Positions 26,955 through 36,600 of a DNA stretch of 64,000 nt are shown here, piece after piece; positions within the stretch are counted from its first letter, which is position 1, and the number at the start of each line of letters is the position of its first letter. The notes beneath the pieces were generated by a model that had not been told where the DNA came from, did no database searches, and was given only the letters and a program-made list of their open reading frames with translations. The position numbers and the translations under genes were made by a program. The DNA comes from Porticoccus sp964395715. GTDB taxonomy: Bacteria; Pseudomonadota; Gammaproteobacteria; Pseudomonadales; Porticoccaceae. The stretch spans positions 296,130 through 360,129 of the forward strand of contig CAYNAU010000003.1 of assembly GCA_964395715.1 (NCBI GenBank). The letters are read 5' to 3'.

Positions 26955-26985
26955 AAAAAAGGCGGCCAGAGGCCGCCTTTTTTTT
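26955..26985. terminator. Strong bidirectional terminator
   Basis: GGCGGCC (26961-26967) and GGCCGCC (26971-26977) form a perfect 7-bp stem with a 3-base loop, preceded by six A and followed by eight T. It terminates the 43-residue gene and could also stop minus-strand transcription coming from metH-DUF2970. Confidence 0.92.
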
Positions 26986-27048
26986 GTCTGATTTTTATTG
27001 CTTTCTGATAATACTTTTTCTGGTGCTACCTCTATTGCAGCTTGGCTG

Positions 27049-27267
27049 TCACATCCCGCGACTGCTTAATACCAGTTTCACCACAGTGACCACACAGAAA
27101 ATAAATATCACGGTAAAAATTAACCCAGAGGCAACATAGGCGTAGATGTTCCCGTGTTTAAAATCGCGCTCGCGGTTTTTATTGCTCTGAACACCGAAAA
27201 AGGCAGCCATTGTACTGAAAACAATTTGCCAAAAACCGGGTTTCTTGTCGTTGTCGGGTTCATTCAT
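27049..27267 (-). CDS. DUF2970 small membrane protein
   Basis: A 72-residue protein with the family pattern PGFWQIVFSTMAAFFGVQSN followed by KNRERDFKHG and one C-terminal transmembrane helix (about 46-67). DUF2970 proteins are widespread in beta- and gammaproteobacteria and have no known function. ATG at 27267 lies just two bases after the metH stop, which indicates one transcript with metH. An upstream in-frame start at 27297 would overlap metH and is less likely. Confidence 0.8.
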   Translation of the reverse strand: MNEPDNDKKPGFWQIVFSTMAAFFGVQSNKNRERDFKHGNIYAYVASGLIFTVIFIFCVVTVVKLVLSSRGM

Positions 27268-27269
27268 GG

Positions 27270-30200
27270 TCAATCTTCCAAGATCGGACTGAGCCAACGC
27301 TTCATCTGTTCCACGGAGACCTGTTTTCTCTCCGCCAAACTTTCCAGCTGATCCTTCTGTATTTTACCTGTATTGAAATATTTTGCCTGTGGGTGAGAGA
27401 AATACAGTCCGCTCACCGAAGCTGCAGGCAGCATGGCAAAACTTTCCGTGAGGGAAATGGCGGTTTTGTCGGTGACTTCCAGTAACCGGAACAACGTGTC
27501 TTTTTCGCTGTGGTCCGGGCAGGCGGGGTAACCTGGGGCAGGGCGTATACCCCGATATTGTTCCCGGATCAGCGCTTCGGTATCCAGGTTTTCTTCGGGA
27601 GCATAGCCCCAGAACTCCTTGCGTACCCGCTCGTGCAGGTGTTCCGCAAACGCTTCCGCCAAGCGGTCTGCCAGGGCCTTGACCATAATGCTGTTGTAGT
27701 CATCCCCTTGGGATTCGTATTCGCTGGCCAGCTCGCCAGCGCCGATGCCAGCGGTGACGGCAAATGCACCGATATAGTCGGCCACACCACTTTCTTTTGG
27801 GGCGATGTAATCGGCCAGTGACAGCAGCTCATCCCCGGCGCCGAGCTTGCGAACCTGCTGTCGGATCTGGTGCAGAGTGCCGAGCACCTCGGTGCGAGAA
27901 TCGTCACGGTAAATTTCAATATCATCGTCGTTGACGGTGTTCGCTGGCCAGAGGGCAAAAACCCCCTGGGCTTTTAGTCGCTGCTCGTCGAGTAACTTGG
28001 CGAGCATGTTTTGTGCATCACGAAACAGGTTTCTGGCAGCCTCGCCCACTTTTTTATCGTCAAGAATTTTGGGGTATTTACCTGCCAGTCCCCAAGTGAT
28101 AAAGAAGGGGGTCCAGTCAATGACCTCAACCAGCTTTTCCAGCGGGTAATCATCCAGTAACTGCAGTCCTAAAACCGAAGGTTTTACAGGGGCATAGCTT
28201 GCCCAATCCGTAGAGAGTCCTGCTTTGCGGGCTTCATTGTAGGGCAGGGTGGTACCTTTAGGCTTGCGGTTGGCGGTCCGCTGGCGCACCTGCTCGTATT
28301 CGAGTTGGATATCAGTGACGAATGCATCCCGTAGTTCTTTACTCAGTAGTTTACTGGCCACGCCCACAGCACGTGATGCATCAGGGACGTAAATGGTCTG
28401 ATTGCGCTTGAACTTGGGGTCTATCTTGACGGCCGTGTGGGCTTTGGAGGTTGTTGCACCACCAATCAATAGCGGAAAATCTAGTTGCTGTCGTTCCAGT
28501 TCACTGGCTATGTGCACCATTTCGTCCAGTGAGGGTGTGATCAGCCCGGAGAGGCCGATAATGTCAACGGCTTCTTCCTTTGCCGTTTGAATGATCTTTT
28601 CCGCTGGTACCATTACCCCGAGATCAATCACCTCGTAGTTATTGCAGCGCAGCACCACACCGACAATATTTTTGCCGATGTCGTGGACATCGCCTTTGAC
28701 CGTTGCCATCAGAATTTTTCCGTTGGCCTCGGCACCTTCTTCTTTTTCCGCTTCAATAAACGGTTGCAGGTAAGCAACAGCCTGTTTCATGACCCGAGCG
28801 GATTTGACCACCTGGGGCAGAAACATTTTACCTTCCTGGAACAGATCGCCGACCACGTTCATCCCGTCCATCAGTGGACCTTCAATGACATGCAGCGGGC
28901 GGTCAGCCTCCTGTCGTGCGGCTTCAGTGTCCTCTTCGATAAAGGCAGTAATCCCTTTCACTAGAGCATGTTCCAGTCGTTTGGCAACTGGCCATCCACG
29001 CCACTCCAGGTCTTCTTTTTTTTCCTCGGTGCCATCACCCCGGTATTTCTCGGCAATGTTAAGCAGGTTTTCAGTCGCTTCGGCATGGCGATTGAGAATG
29101 ACATCCTCGACCCTGTCCCTGAGTTCTTCGGGCAGGTCGCTATAGACCGCCAGCTGACCAGCATTCACGATCCCCATCCGTAAGCCGGCATGGATAGCGT
29201 GGTAAAGGAATACCGAATGGATGGCTTCGCGCACGGGGTTGTTACCGCGAAACGAGAAGGAAACATTACTGATGCCACCAGAGATCAGAGCGCCGGGAAG
29301 GTTCGCGGTGATCCAGCGTGAGGCTTCAATAAAGTCCACCGCATAGTTGTTGTGTTCATCGATGCCGGTGGCAACGGCAAATACGTTGGGGTCAAAAATG
29401 ATGTCGTGAGGCGCGAATCCCACCTGGTTGACCAGAATGTCGTAGCTTCTCCGACAAATTTGCTGACGCCTGGCCAAATTGTCCGCCTGTCCCTTTTCAT
29501 CAAAGGCCATAACCACAACCGCGGCACCGTAGCGCAGACAGAGTTTTGCCTGCTCAATGAATGGTGCTTCACCTTCTTTGAGGCTGATGGAATTCACCAC
29601 ACACTTGCCCTGGGCCCATTTCAAGCCGGATTCGATCACATGCCATTTTGAGGAATCGATCATCAGAGGGATACGGGAAATATCCGGTTCGGTGGCAACC
29701 AGTTTGAGGAAGGTTGTCATCGCCTCAATGGCATCCAGCATGCCTTCGTCCATGTTGATATCAATGACCTGGGCGCCGTCTTCCACCTGCTGGCGTGCGA
29801 CTTCAAGGGCCGTGTTGTAATCGCCCTCCAGCACCAGCCGTTTAAAGCGAGCAGAGCCGGTGACATTGCAGCGCTCACCCACGTTCACAAATAGTGAGTC
29901 AGCGGTGATGTTGAATGGCTCGAGACCGGAGAGACGGCAGGCCGAGGCAATTTTTGGTATTTCCCGGATGGGAAATTCGGCAACAGCTTCGGCAATAGCC
30001 TGAATATGTGCCGGGGTGGTACCACAGCATCCACCAATAATGTTGACCAGGCCGCTTTGGGCAAACTCGGCCACAATTTCGGCCATTTCATCGGCGCTTT
30101 CATCGTATTCGCCGAACTCATTGGGCAACCCGGCATTGGGGTGAGCGCTGACAAGGGTATCAGCAACTCGTGACAGCTCCTCAATGTGGGGGCGAAGTTC

Positions 30201-30971
30201 TTTGGCGCCCAGCGCACAGTTCAGGCCAATGGAAAATGGCTTTGCGTGCGACAGGGAGTTCCAGAAGGCCTCCGGAGTTTGCCCCGACAGGGTACGCCCG
30301 CTGGCATCGGTTATTGTGCCGGAGATCATAACCGGCAGGGTTACGCCCAGTTTTTCAAAGGTTCCCTGAACGGCAAAAATGGCGGCTTTGGCGTTCAGTG
30401 TGTCAAAAATAGTCTCAATGAGTATGAGGTCGGCTCCACCCTCAATCAGGCCTTCTGTGGCCTCATTATAGGTTTCTACCAGTTCGTCAAAGCTGGTGTT
30501 GCGCGCGCCGGGATCATTGACGTCCGGGGAGATCGACAGTGTACGACTGGTTGGGCCGAGCACGCCGGCAACCCAACGTGGACGGCCAGTACTGGCGATA
30601 CTGTCACAGGCCTGACGGGCGACTCTTGCTCCCGCCTCGTTAAGTTCACGGACCAGCGATTCCATACCGTAATCAGCCATGGAGACGGTCGTGGAGTTAA
30701 ACGTGTTTGTTTCGACAATATCAGCGCCGGCATCCAGATAGGCCCGGTGAATGGCCTCAATAGCTTCTGGCTGTGTCAGTGATAACAGGTCATTGTTGCC
30801 CGCCACATCCTGATGCCAGTCTGCAAAACGCTCGCCGCGATAGTCTGCCTCGCTGAAACGGTGGGACTGGATCATGGTGCCCATGCCGCCATCCAGGATC
30901 AGGATTCTTTTTCGGGCGGCTTCGTACAAGGCATCAATGCGGGTTTGTCGATTGTTCAAGGCGGTTTCCAT
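27270..30971 (-). CDS. metH: Cobalamin-dependent methionine synthase
   Basis: Methylates homocysteine from 5-methyltetrahydrofolate through methylcobalamin. The 1233-residue protein has all four modules. The homocysteine-binding barrel has the zinc cysteine in ALNCALGAKEL and the CC pair in NIIGGCCGTTPAHI. The pterin-binding barrel begins around FVNVGERCNVTGSARF. The B12 domain has DVHDIGKNIVG with the axial histidine. The C-terminal SAM-binding reactivation domain ends in RPAPGYPACPDHSEK and a long tail. Full length matches E. coli MetH (1227). I see no cobalamin riboswitch in the short upstream region. Confidence 0.97.
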   Translation of the reverse strand: METALNNRQTRIDALYEAARKRILILDGGMGTMIQSHRFSEADYRGERFADWHQDVAGNNDLLSLTQPEAIEAIHRAYLDAGADIVETNTFNSTTVSMADYGMESLVRELNEAGARVARQACDSIASTGRPRWVAGVLGPTSRTLSISPDVNDPGARNTSFDELVETYNEATEGLIEGGADLILIETIFDTLNAKAAIFAVQGTFEKLGVTLPVMISGTITDASGRTLSGQTPEAFWNSLSHAKPFSIGLNCALGAKELRPHIEELSRVADTLVSAHPNAGLPNEFGEYDESADEMAEIVAEFAQSGLVNIIGGCCGTTPAHIQAIAEAVAEFPIREIPKIASACRLSGLEPFNITADSLFVNVGERCNVTGSARFKRLVLEGDYNTALEVARQQVEDGAQVIDINMDEGMLDAIEAMTTFLKLVATEPDISRIPLMIDSSKWHVIESGLKWAQGKCVVNSISLKEGEAPFIEQAKLCLRYGAAVVVMAFDEKGQADNLARRQQICRRSYDILVNQVGFAPHDIIFDPNVFAVATGIDEHNNYAVDFIEASRWITANLPGALISGGISNVSFSFRGNNPVREAIHSVFLYHAIHAGLRMGIVNAGQLAVYSDLPEELRDRVEDVILNRHAEATENLLNIAEKYRGDGTEEKKEDLEWRGWPVAKRLEHALVKGITAFIEEDTEAARQEADRPLHVIEGPLMDGMNVVGDLFQEGKMFLPQVVKSARVMKQAVAYLQPFIEAEKEEGAEANGKILMATVKGDVHDIGKNIVGVVLRCNNYEVIDLGVMVPAEKIIQTAKEEAVDIIGLSGLITPSLDEMVHIASELERQQLDFPLLIGGATTSKAHTAVKIDPKFKRNQTIYVPDASRAVGVASKLLSKELRDAFVTDIQLEYEQVRQRTANRKPKGTTLPYNEARKAGLSTDWASYAPVKPSVLGLQLLDDYPLEKLVEVIDWTPFFITWGLAGKYPKILDDKKVGEAARNLFRDAQNMLAKLLDEQRLKAQGVFALWPANTVNDDDIEIYRDDSRTEVLGTLHQIRQQVRKLGAGDELLSLADYIAPKESGVADYIGAFAVTAGIGAGELASEYESQGDDYNSIMVKALADRLAEAFAEHLHERVRKEFWGYAPEENLDTEALIREQYRGIRPAPGYPACPDHSEKDTLFRLLEVTDKTAISLTESFAMLPAASVSGLYFSHPQAKYFNTGKIQKDQLESLAERKQVSVEQMKRWLSPILED

Positions 30972-31069
30972 CTGACATCGGCTAGAGAAAGGGGCGCATT
31001 CTACCAGAGTTTCAACGTGTTGCTGAGGGGAGAGTTGTCTCTATGGTGGGATAAAACATCTATGAGAGA

Positions 31070-31098
31070 TTGTGGGGAACCCTCAACGCTGCTAAAAT
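31070..31098 (+). promoter_or_regulatory. Candidate promoter of nfuA
   Basis: TTGTGG (31070-31075), a 17-base spacer and TAAAAT (31093-31098) lie 42 bases before the nfuA ATG. The -10 overlaps the first two bases of the IscR-like site at 31097. Confidence 0.5.
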
Positions 31099-31121
31099 AC
31101 ATGACTAAATTAGTCGGGTAT
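31097..31121 (+). promoter_or_regulatory. IscR type 1 binding site upstream of nfuA
   Basis: The 25 bases match the E. coli type 1 IscR consensus (ATA, S, YY, GACT, R, WWW, Y, AGTC, RR, S, TAT) at every position but the first Y, where an A stands. The core reads GACTAAATTAGTC. It covers the predicted transcription start, where bound [2Fe-2S]-IscR would repress and iron-sulfur stress would relieve repression. IscR control of nfuA is known in relatives; binding here is inferred. Confidence 0.75.
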
Positions 31122-31139
31122 ATCAATCAGGTTGTTTTC

Positions 31140-31721
31140 ATGCTCAATATCACTATTACCGAATCCGCTCAGCAGTACCTTGGTGGCCTTCTCGCCAAGC
31201 AGGATTGTGAGGGTATAGGGATTCGTATGTTCGTTACCGACCCGGGTACACCGAAAGCAGAAACCTGTATTGCTTACTGTCGTCCCGGCGAGGAGAAGGA
31301 CGACGATGAAGTGATGGAACTGTCCAGCTTCAAAGCCTATTTTGAGCATCGCAGCCTGCCTTTCCTGGTGGATGCCAAGGTGGATTATGCCGATGACAAA
31401 TTCGGTGGCCAACTGACCATTCGTGCCCCGAATTCCCGCATGCCGCAAGTGAATGATGACAGCCCGGTGGAAGACAAGATCAACTACCTTCTCTACGATG
31501 AAATCAACCCGGGATTGGCCGCACACGGCGGTATGATTACCCTTGAAGAGGTGGTTGATGGCGTTGCTGTATTGCGTTTCGGGGGTGGCTGTCAGGGTTG
31601 TGGTATGGTGGATGTCACCCTGAAAGAGGGTGTTGAAAAGACCATGCTGGAGAAAATTCCTGAATTGAAAGGTGTCAGAGACGTCACCGATCATACTGAC
31701 CGTAGTCAGTCCTATATCTGA
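31140..31721 (+). CDS. nfuA: Fe-S biogenesis protein NfuA
   Basis: A 193-residue iron-sulfur carrier that delivers [4Fe-4S] clusters to client enzymes, especially under stress. An N-terminal degenerate A-type (HesB/IscA-like) domain lacking the usual cysteine set is followed by the Nfu domain with the cluster-binding pair CQGC in GGGCQGCGMVDVTL (about residues 149-152). ATG at 31140 gives the family length (E. coli 191). The reading frame continues open far upstream into the metH gap, which is not coding. Divergent from metH. Confidence 0.95.
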   Translation: MLNITITESAQQYLGGLLAKQDCEGIGIRMFVTDPGTPKAETCIAYCRPGEEKDDDEVMELSSFKAYFEHRSLPFLVDAKVDYADDKFGGQLTIRAPNSRMPQVNDDSPVEDKINYLLYDEINPGLAAHGGMITLEEVVDGVAVLRFGGGCQGCGMVDVTLKEGVEKTMLEKIPELKGVRDVTDHTDRSQSYI

Positions 31722-31808
31722 GGCATTAGACAGCCCACTGAGAAGGGGTATACACTACATTCTCTCTGTAAAACAATAAAAACAACGTCCGATCAGCCGG
31801 GAGAACAG

Positions 31809-32399
31809 ATGCCACGTCAACCCGAGTTTGACAGAAGCCAAGTACTGGACAGGGCACTTGACCTGTTCTGGTCCCACGGTTACGAATCCAGCTCCATCAG
31901 CAAGCTGTTGGATGCTATGGAAATGAACCGTGGCAGTCTCTACGCTGCATTCGGCGACAAAAGCTCTCTTTTTAAAGAAGTTCTTGAATACTACATGGAT
32001 CTGTTCCACAGCCAGTTGTATGGCCCTACCCTGGTTACAATAGAAGACCCCGTGCAGGCTATCAGAGGTTTTTTTCAGCTGGCTTTTATCGAACTTGAAG
32101 ACAGGTCCAAGTTGGTCAATGGTTGCTTGTTACTTAATGCCATTACCGCTTTGCATCAGACCGAGCCGGAACTTGCCGCCAAGGCTAATGATAAATTGCT
32201 GTGGATTCGTGAATTGATACTTGCTCGTGTGACCGAGGCTCAGCAGGCTGGTATGGTTTCTCTCGATAAGGACTCATCGGTGCTGGCAGATTATTTGATT
32301 GCGCTGTTAGCAGGATTGCGTACTTTGTGTAAGTCCGGGGCTGATCAGGCCTCACTGCAATTAGTTATAGATGCCGGGTTGTCATCGGTATTTGAGTAG
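31809..32399 (+). CDS. TetR/AcrR family transcriptional regulator
   Basis: A 196-residue regulator with an N-terminal TetR helix-turn-helix: FDRSQVLDRALDLFWSHGYE, SSSISKLLDAMEMNRGSLYAAFGDKSSLF (about residues 7-55). The C-terminal ligand-binding half is all-helical. A GGGAG site precedes the ATG. There is no divergent or downstream partner gene that would hint at a target: nfuA ends 87 bases upstream and a terminator follows. Ligand unknown. Confidence 0.87.
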   Translation: MPRQPEFDRSQVLDRALDLFWSHGYESSSISKLLDAMEMNRGSLYAAFGDKSSLFKEVLEYYMDLFHSQLYGPTLVTIEDPVQAIRGFFQLAFIELEDRSKLVNGCLLLNAITALHQTEPELAAKANDKLLWIRELILARVTEAQQAGMVSLDKDSSVLADYLIALLAGLRTLCKSGADQASLQLVIDAGLSSVFE

Positions 32400-32410
32400 T
32401 ACGACAACAC

Positions 32411-32438
32411 AAAAAACGGGCGGTAGGGCCCGTTTTTT
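32411..32438. terminator. Bidirectional terminator between the tetR-like gene and DAHP synthase
   Basis: CGGGC (32417-32421) pairs with GCCCG (32428-32432), extended by six A and six T that can also pair. The T run serves the plus strand and the A run gives U in the other direction. The two genes converge on it. Confidence 0.88.
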
Positions 32439-32450
32439 GTTTGTAAAGGA

Positions 32451-33515
32451 CTAGCGTTTCGGCAGGATTTCCCGCAATTTCTCGTTCATTTCTTTCAGTG
32501 ACTGCTCGGTGGTATCCCAGCCTATACAGGCATCGGTGATCGATACACCATATTCCAGCTCTTTGAGATCGGCCGGAATCTTTTGATTGCCCGGTTTCAG
32601 GTTGCTCTCGATCATCAGTCCGATAATGGACTTGTTGCCTTCAATAATCTGATTGGTGACATTTTCCATCACCAGCGGTTGCAGCTCGTGGTTTTTGTTG
32701 GAGTTGGCATGGCTGCAGTCCACCATGATGTTGCAGGGGATTCCGGTTTTTTCCAGTTCCTGTTCAGCCAGACTGACGCTGACCGAATCGTAATTGGGTT
32801 TGCCGTCACCACCGCGAAGCACCACGTGAGCGTAAGGGTTGCCCGCCGTGGTAATAATTGCCACGGAGCCTTCAGAGTTGATGCCCAGAAACCGGTGAGG
32901 GCTGGCCACGGATTTTAACGCGTTCATGGCAACGGTAAGGCTGCCATCGGTGCCGTTCTTGAAGCCAACAGCGGAGGACAGGCCGGATGCCATTTCGCGG
33001 TGAGTCTGGGATTCCGTAGTGCGCGCGCCAATGGCCGACCAGGAGATCAGATCCTGCATATATTGTGGTGAAATAGGGTCCAACGCTTCTGTAGCGGTGG
33101 GCAGGCCAATTTCAGCAATATCCAGCAGCAGTTGACGTCCCACGTGAAGCCCTTCAGATATTTTGAACGAGTCGTTCAGGTAGGGATCGTTAATCAAACC
33201 TTTCCAACCGGTGGTGGTGCGGGGCTTTTCAAAATAGACGCGCATCACCACAAACAGCGTTTCGCTGACTTCGTCCGCCAGCTTTTTTAGGCGTTTGGCG
33301 TAATCCTTTGCAGCGTCCACATCGTGTATGGAGCAGGGACCCACTACCACCAGCAGGCGAGGGTCCTTGCGATCCAGAATGTTCTGAATGGTGAGGCGTC
33401 CTTCGGTAATGGTTTTGCGCGCCGCGTCTGAAATGGGCAGTTCCTTTTTCAGGTCGCGGGGGGTGATCAACACGTCCTGAGACAGAATGTTGATATTTTC
33501 AACAGCTTTAGTCAT
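32451..33515 (-). CDS. 3-deoxy-7-phosphoheptulonate (DAHP) synthase, class I
   Basis: Condenses phosphoenolpyruvate and erythrose 4-phosphate in the first step of the shikimate pathway. The 354-residue protein has the AroF/G/H signatures VVGPCSIHD (about 56-64), FEKPRTTTGWKGL (about 94-106), ARTTESQTHREMASG and the metal-binding VDCSHANS near residue 265. Which aromatic amino acid inhibits it cannot be told from sequence with certainty, so I give no isozyme symbol. It lies downstream of the AddA-like gene with a 107-base gap. I see no leader peptide. Confidence 0.94.
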   Translation of the reverse strand: MTKAVENINILSQDVLITPRDLKKELPISDAARKTITEGRLTIQNILDRKDPRLLVVVGPCSIHDVDAAKDYAKRLKKLADEVSETLFVVMRVYFEKPRTTTGWKGLINDPYLNDSFKISEGLHVGRQLLLDIAEIGLPTATEALDPISPQYMQDLISWSAIGARTTESQTHREMASGLSSAVGFKNGTDGSLTVAMNALKSVASPHRFLGINSEGSVAIITTAGNPYAHVVLRGGDGKPNYDSVSVSLAEQELEKTGIPCNIMVDCSHANSNKNHELQPLVMENVTNQIIEGNKSIIGLMIESNLKPGNQKIPADLKELEYGVSITDACIGWDTTEQSLKEMNEKLREILPKR

Positions 33516-33622
33516 TGGGTTACCAGATAAATCGTTTTGTTCCAGTTCGGCCGGGCATTCTACATGAATTTGCCTGAATCGTGGCAGTGGGCAGCGATTT
33601 TGCCTCTATTGACCGAATCATG

Positions 33623-36600
33623 CTATCCCGGACAGATATGCAGCCTCTGTAACAAGGGGAAATAAAGAGCACATTTCACGGGAAAATCATCCGTTCCCTG
33701 TAACAAATGGGCATACCGATTCAGTTGTTCGCGGTACTGTGCTTGCTGGTGCTGTAGAAATTCTGCTTCGGTTTGACCTTCATCCGGTTGCGCTGTCTTG
33801 TAGTCGATAATCCAGCGGGCTCCCTCGCAGATAAAGGTTCTATCAATAATAGCAGTGCGAAAATTTCCCTTATGGTCCTGATAACCGAGGGCATACTCGC
33901 AGGCGCTTTGTGGATGGCTGTGATCGAATATCCAGTGCGACTTCTTATCTTCGATGCAATTAATGACGGCTTGCCGAAGAATAGACAGCGCACTCCGGGT
34001 ATCGCACAGTCCCAATTGTCGCAACTGAATATCCCAGAAGGGCTGCCGTTCTGTCACAGTTTGCACAGACCAACGTTCGATACCTTCCAGCGTGATTTGT
34101 TGAAGTATTCGATGGAGCACCGTTCCCGTGTGTCGAGCGGCGTGATCCTTCTCCACCTGCCAGGTTGAACTCGGCAGTGACTCTGGTGGGTTATCTCCGT
34201 CTAGATTATCACCGTGTGGAGCAGCGGGAATCGGTGGCGCCCAATTGGGGGGAAGGCGTTTTAGCGTGGTCAGTTTTAATGCCAGCGGCTTTCTGTCATC
34301 ACTGCCTCCCTGGTACTGATACCACCGAATAGACTCGGACCGAGACGTAAAATCGTCCACTATCGCTGGCCAGAGGCTGCCTAACAGGCTGTTTTTGACC
34401 GGCTCATCGTTTGATTTCATGGTGCATAACAGGTGCAGGCGCTTGACGGCACGTGTCATGCCAACATAAAGCACACGTGCGATCTCCTGTCGGGTTTTGA
34501 GCTTGCGTTCCCGGTCCAGGTGAAGATAAAGGCTATCTTTATCCTGCCCGATTTCCGCTGTTGGGGCGATCAGCAACTGACTGCCGCCCTGTTTGCTCAC
34601 CCGTTCCTGCCACAACAGCAGCTGTGGGTCCTCATTGCGGGGCTTGCGATTGAGTCCGGGAATAATCACTGTGTCGAACTCAAGCCCTTTGGCCTTGTGA
34701 ATGGTCATGACGTGCAGGTTCGGGTCCGCATCCTCGTCTGGTGTGGCATATAACGCCTGAACATCCCGTTCAAAAGTCTGCCAATCCGGTACGGTGCCGG
34801 CATGGTCGTGGGTTTCCAGAAGGTCCAGATATTGTCGGCATTGCTCCAGTTCTGTGACCGAGCCGAGTGCGTCGGGACCGCCTAGAGCTTCCCAGGTCCC
34901 TTCAATCCAGCAGCGTAGGGGTTGGCGTTGCCGTTGCTGCCAGGCCTGTACAAGCACTGGCGCCACACGTTGCATGATAGTTCTGCCGGACGGCGACAAT
35001 TGCTCCAGAACTTCGCTTGATTGCAGCTGGGATAACAGCAGGGGAAAGCCTTTCTGTTCTGATCCCTGTTTGATGGTGGTGGCGAGGTAGAGCAGATCAT
35101 GGTGATCGAGGCCACACCATGGTGTGCGCAGTATGGAAAGCCACGCGATGCGATTTGCCGGGGATAACAACGCTCGTGTCAGTGACATCAGATCAATAAC
35201 CGGCATACAGCTGGCCAGGGGATCAATATCCGAAGCCTGCCAGCTGTGGCCGGCTTGACGCAGTGCGCTGAGAATTTCCGGGAGGTGTGTGCGGTTGCGT
35301 ACCAGTATGGCGATGGAACCATCGGGGTTTTCACGCTTGGCTTCGGCCACCAGCTCGACCACGCGCTGTGCTTCCACCTCGTGGTCCGGGTAATCCAGAA
35401 AGGCTTCCAGGGTCACGGCAGGCCCTGACAGCGCCTCGTGGAACGCAGTGGCAGGACTGTAGGGGACAGCACCGCGAGCGATATTTTCTTCAGCGGGAAA
35501 TACCGCGGGAAAGTGCCCGTTAATCCATTGGATAATGCCTGCCTGCGAGCGAAAGTTGACAGTGAGATCCAATGGCTCGAGTTGGATTTGCCCGATGGGC
35601 TGGGTGCGAGCCTCCAAAAACAGCCCCACATTGGCATTGCGAAAACCATACAGGGATTGCATGGCATCGCCGACGATAAACAGGCTGTGACCATCATTGG
35701 GCTGCCAGCCTGCCGTCAGCTGTTTGAGTATCTCGAACTGGGCGGTGGAGGTGTCCTGGAACTCGTCGGTGAGGATATGTGTAATTTGGTAATCAAGCCT
35801 GAGGGCCAGCTGTGTGGGGTCGTCCTCACTGCCCAAGGCCCTTAATGCTGCCAGTGTCATTTCAGTGAAATCGCAAGCCTTGTGTTGCTGAAAGTGCAGG
35901 CTCAGTGCCGCGGCCAGAGTTGGAAGCAGACGGCACAGGGCATCGAGAGCCTGCCATTGGTTCTCAGGGTAGGTGCGATAGGGCAGGAAACGCACGTCCT
36001 CAAGGGTGTCCAGCAGGCCGGGGATCTCCCTTAAATCTGATAGCAAAGCAGTCATGCGATCCTTGCGGGCTTTTGCCAGGGATTTATCGCCGTTAACATC
36101 CGTCGGAAAACCTACGTTCTTATTCAGGCTAAGACGCCATTGGTTACTGGTAGTCAGCAGTAATTCGCAGAGCCCAAGCCAGTGCTCAAGATGGTCGCCA
36201 TTGCCTTCGGGAAGCGATGTCATACCCAGGCATAAGGCAATTTTTGACTGATGCTTTTCCCTTGGTAGTTGTGAGGCTGCGAAATCCGCCAACTCAGCCA
36301 ATTCACCGGCAAAAGGGGCGAGCTTTCTGTTCGCGCTGGATAAAACTTCGTCGATGGCGACTTGCAGGTTTTGTTCCAGATAGGCTTTTGCGTCCCTGGC
36401 GCTCAGCAAAGGGCTGATCCATTGTTCACGTTTTTGCAACAGCTCCACCAATAGCTGTTCCAGCTTGTTGAGATCGTTGTCCAGATGCCGTAGCAGAGTA
36501 CCAACGGCGGTTCCCAGCTGGGATTGTTGTTCCAGTGCCGGTAACAGCAGATCGGCGATAACTTGCCGATAGTGGGGTAGGGGGTTGTCCAACGGTTCCA

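Noticed and set aside
30186..30782. 198-codon plus-strand frame antisense to metH
   Set aside because: metH is complete on the other strand; the antisense frame has no family features.
30972..31139. Possible cobalamin riboswitch upstream of metH
   Set aside because: The metH leader is short and I find no B12-box-like sequence; the only clear element is the IscR-like site of nfuA.
33516..33622. Possible attenuator leader peptide before DAHP synthase
   Set aside because: No short frame rich in Phe, Tyr or Trp and no terminator-antiterminator pair is visible.
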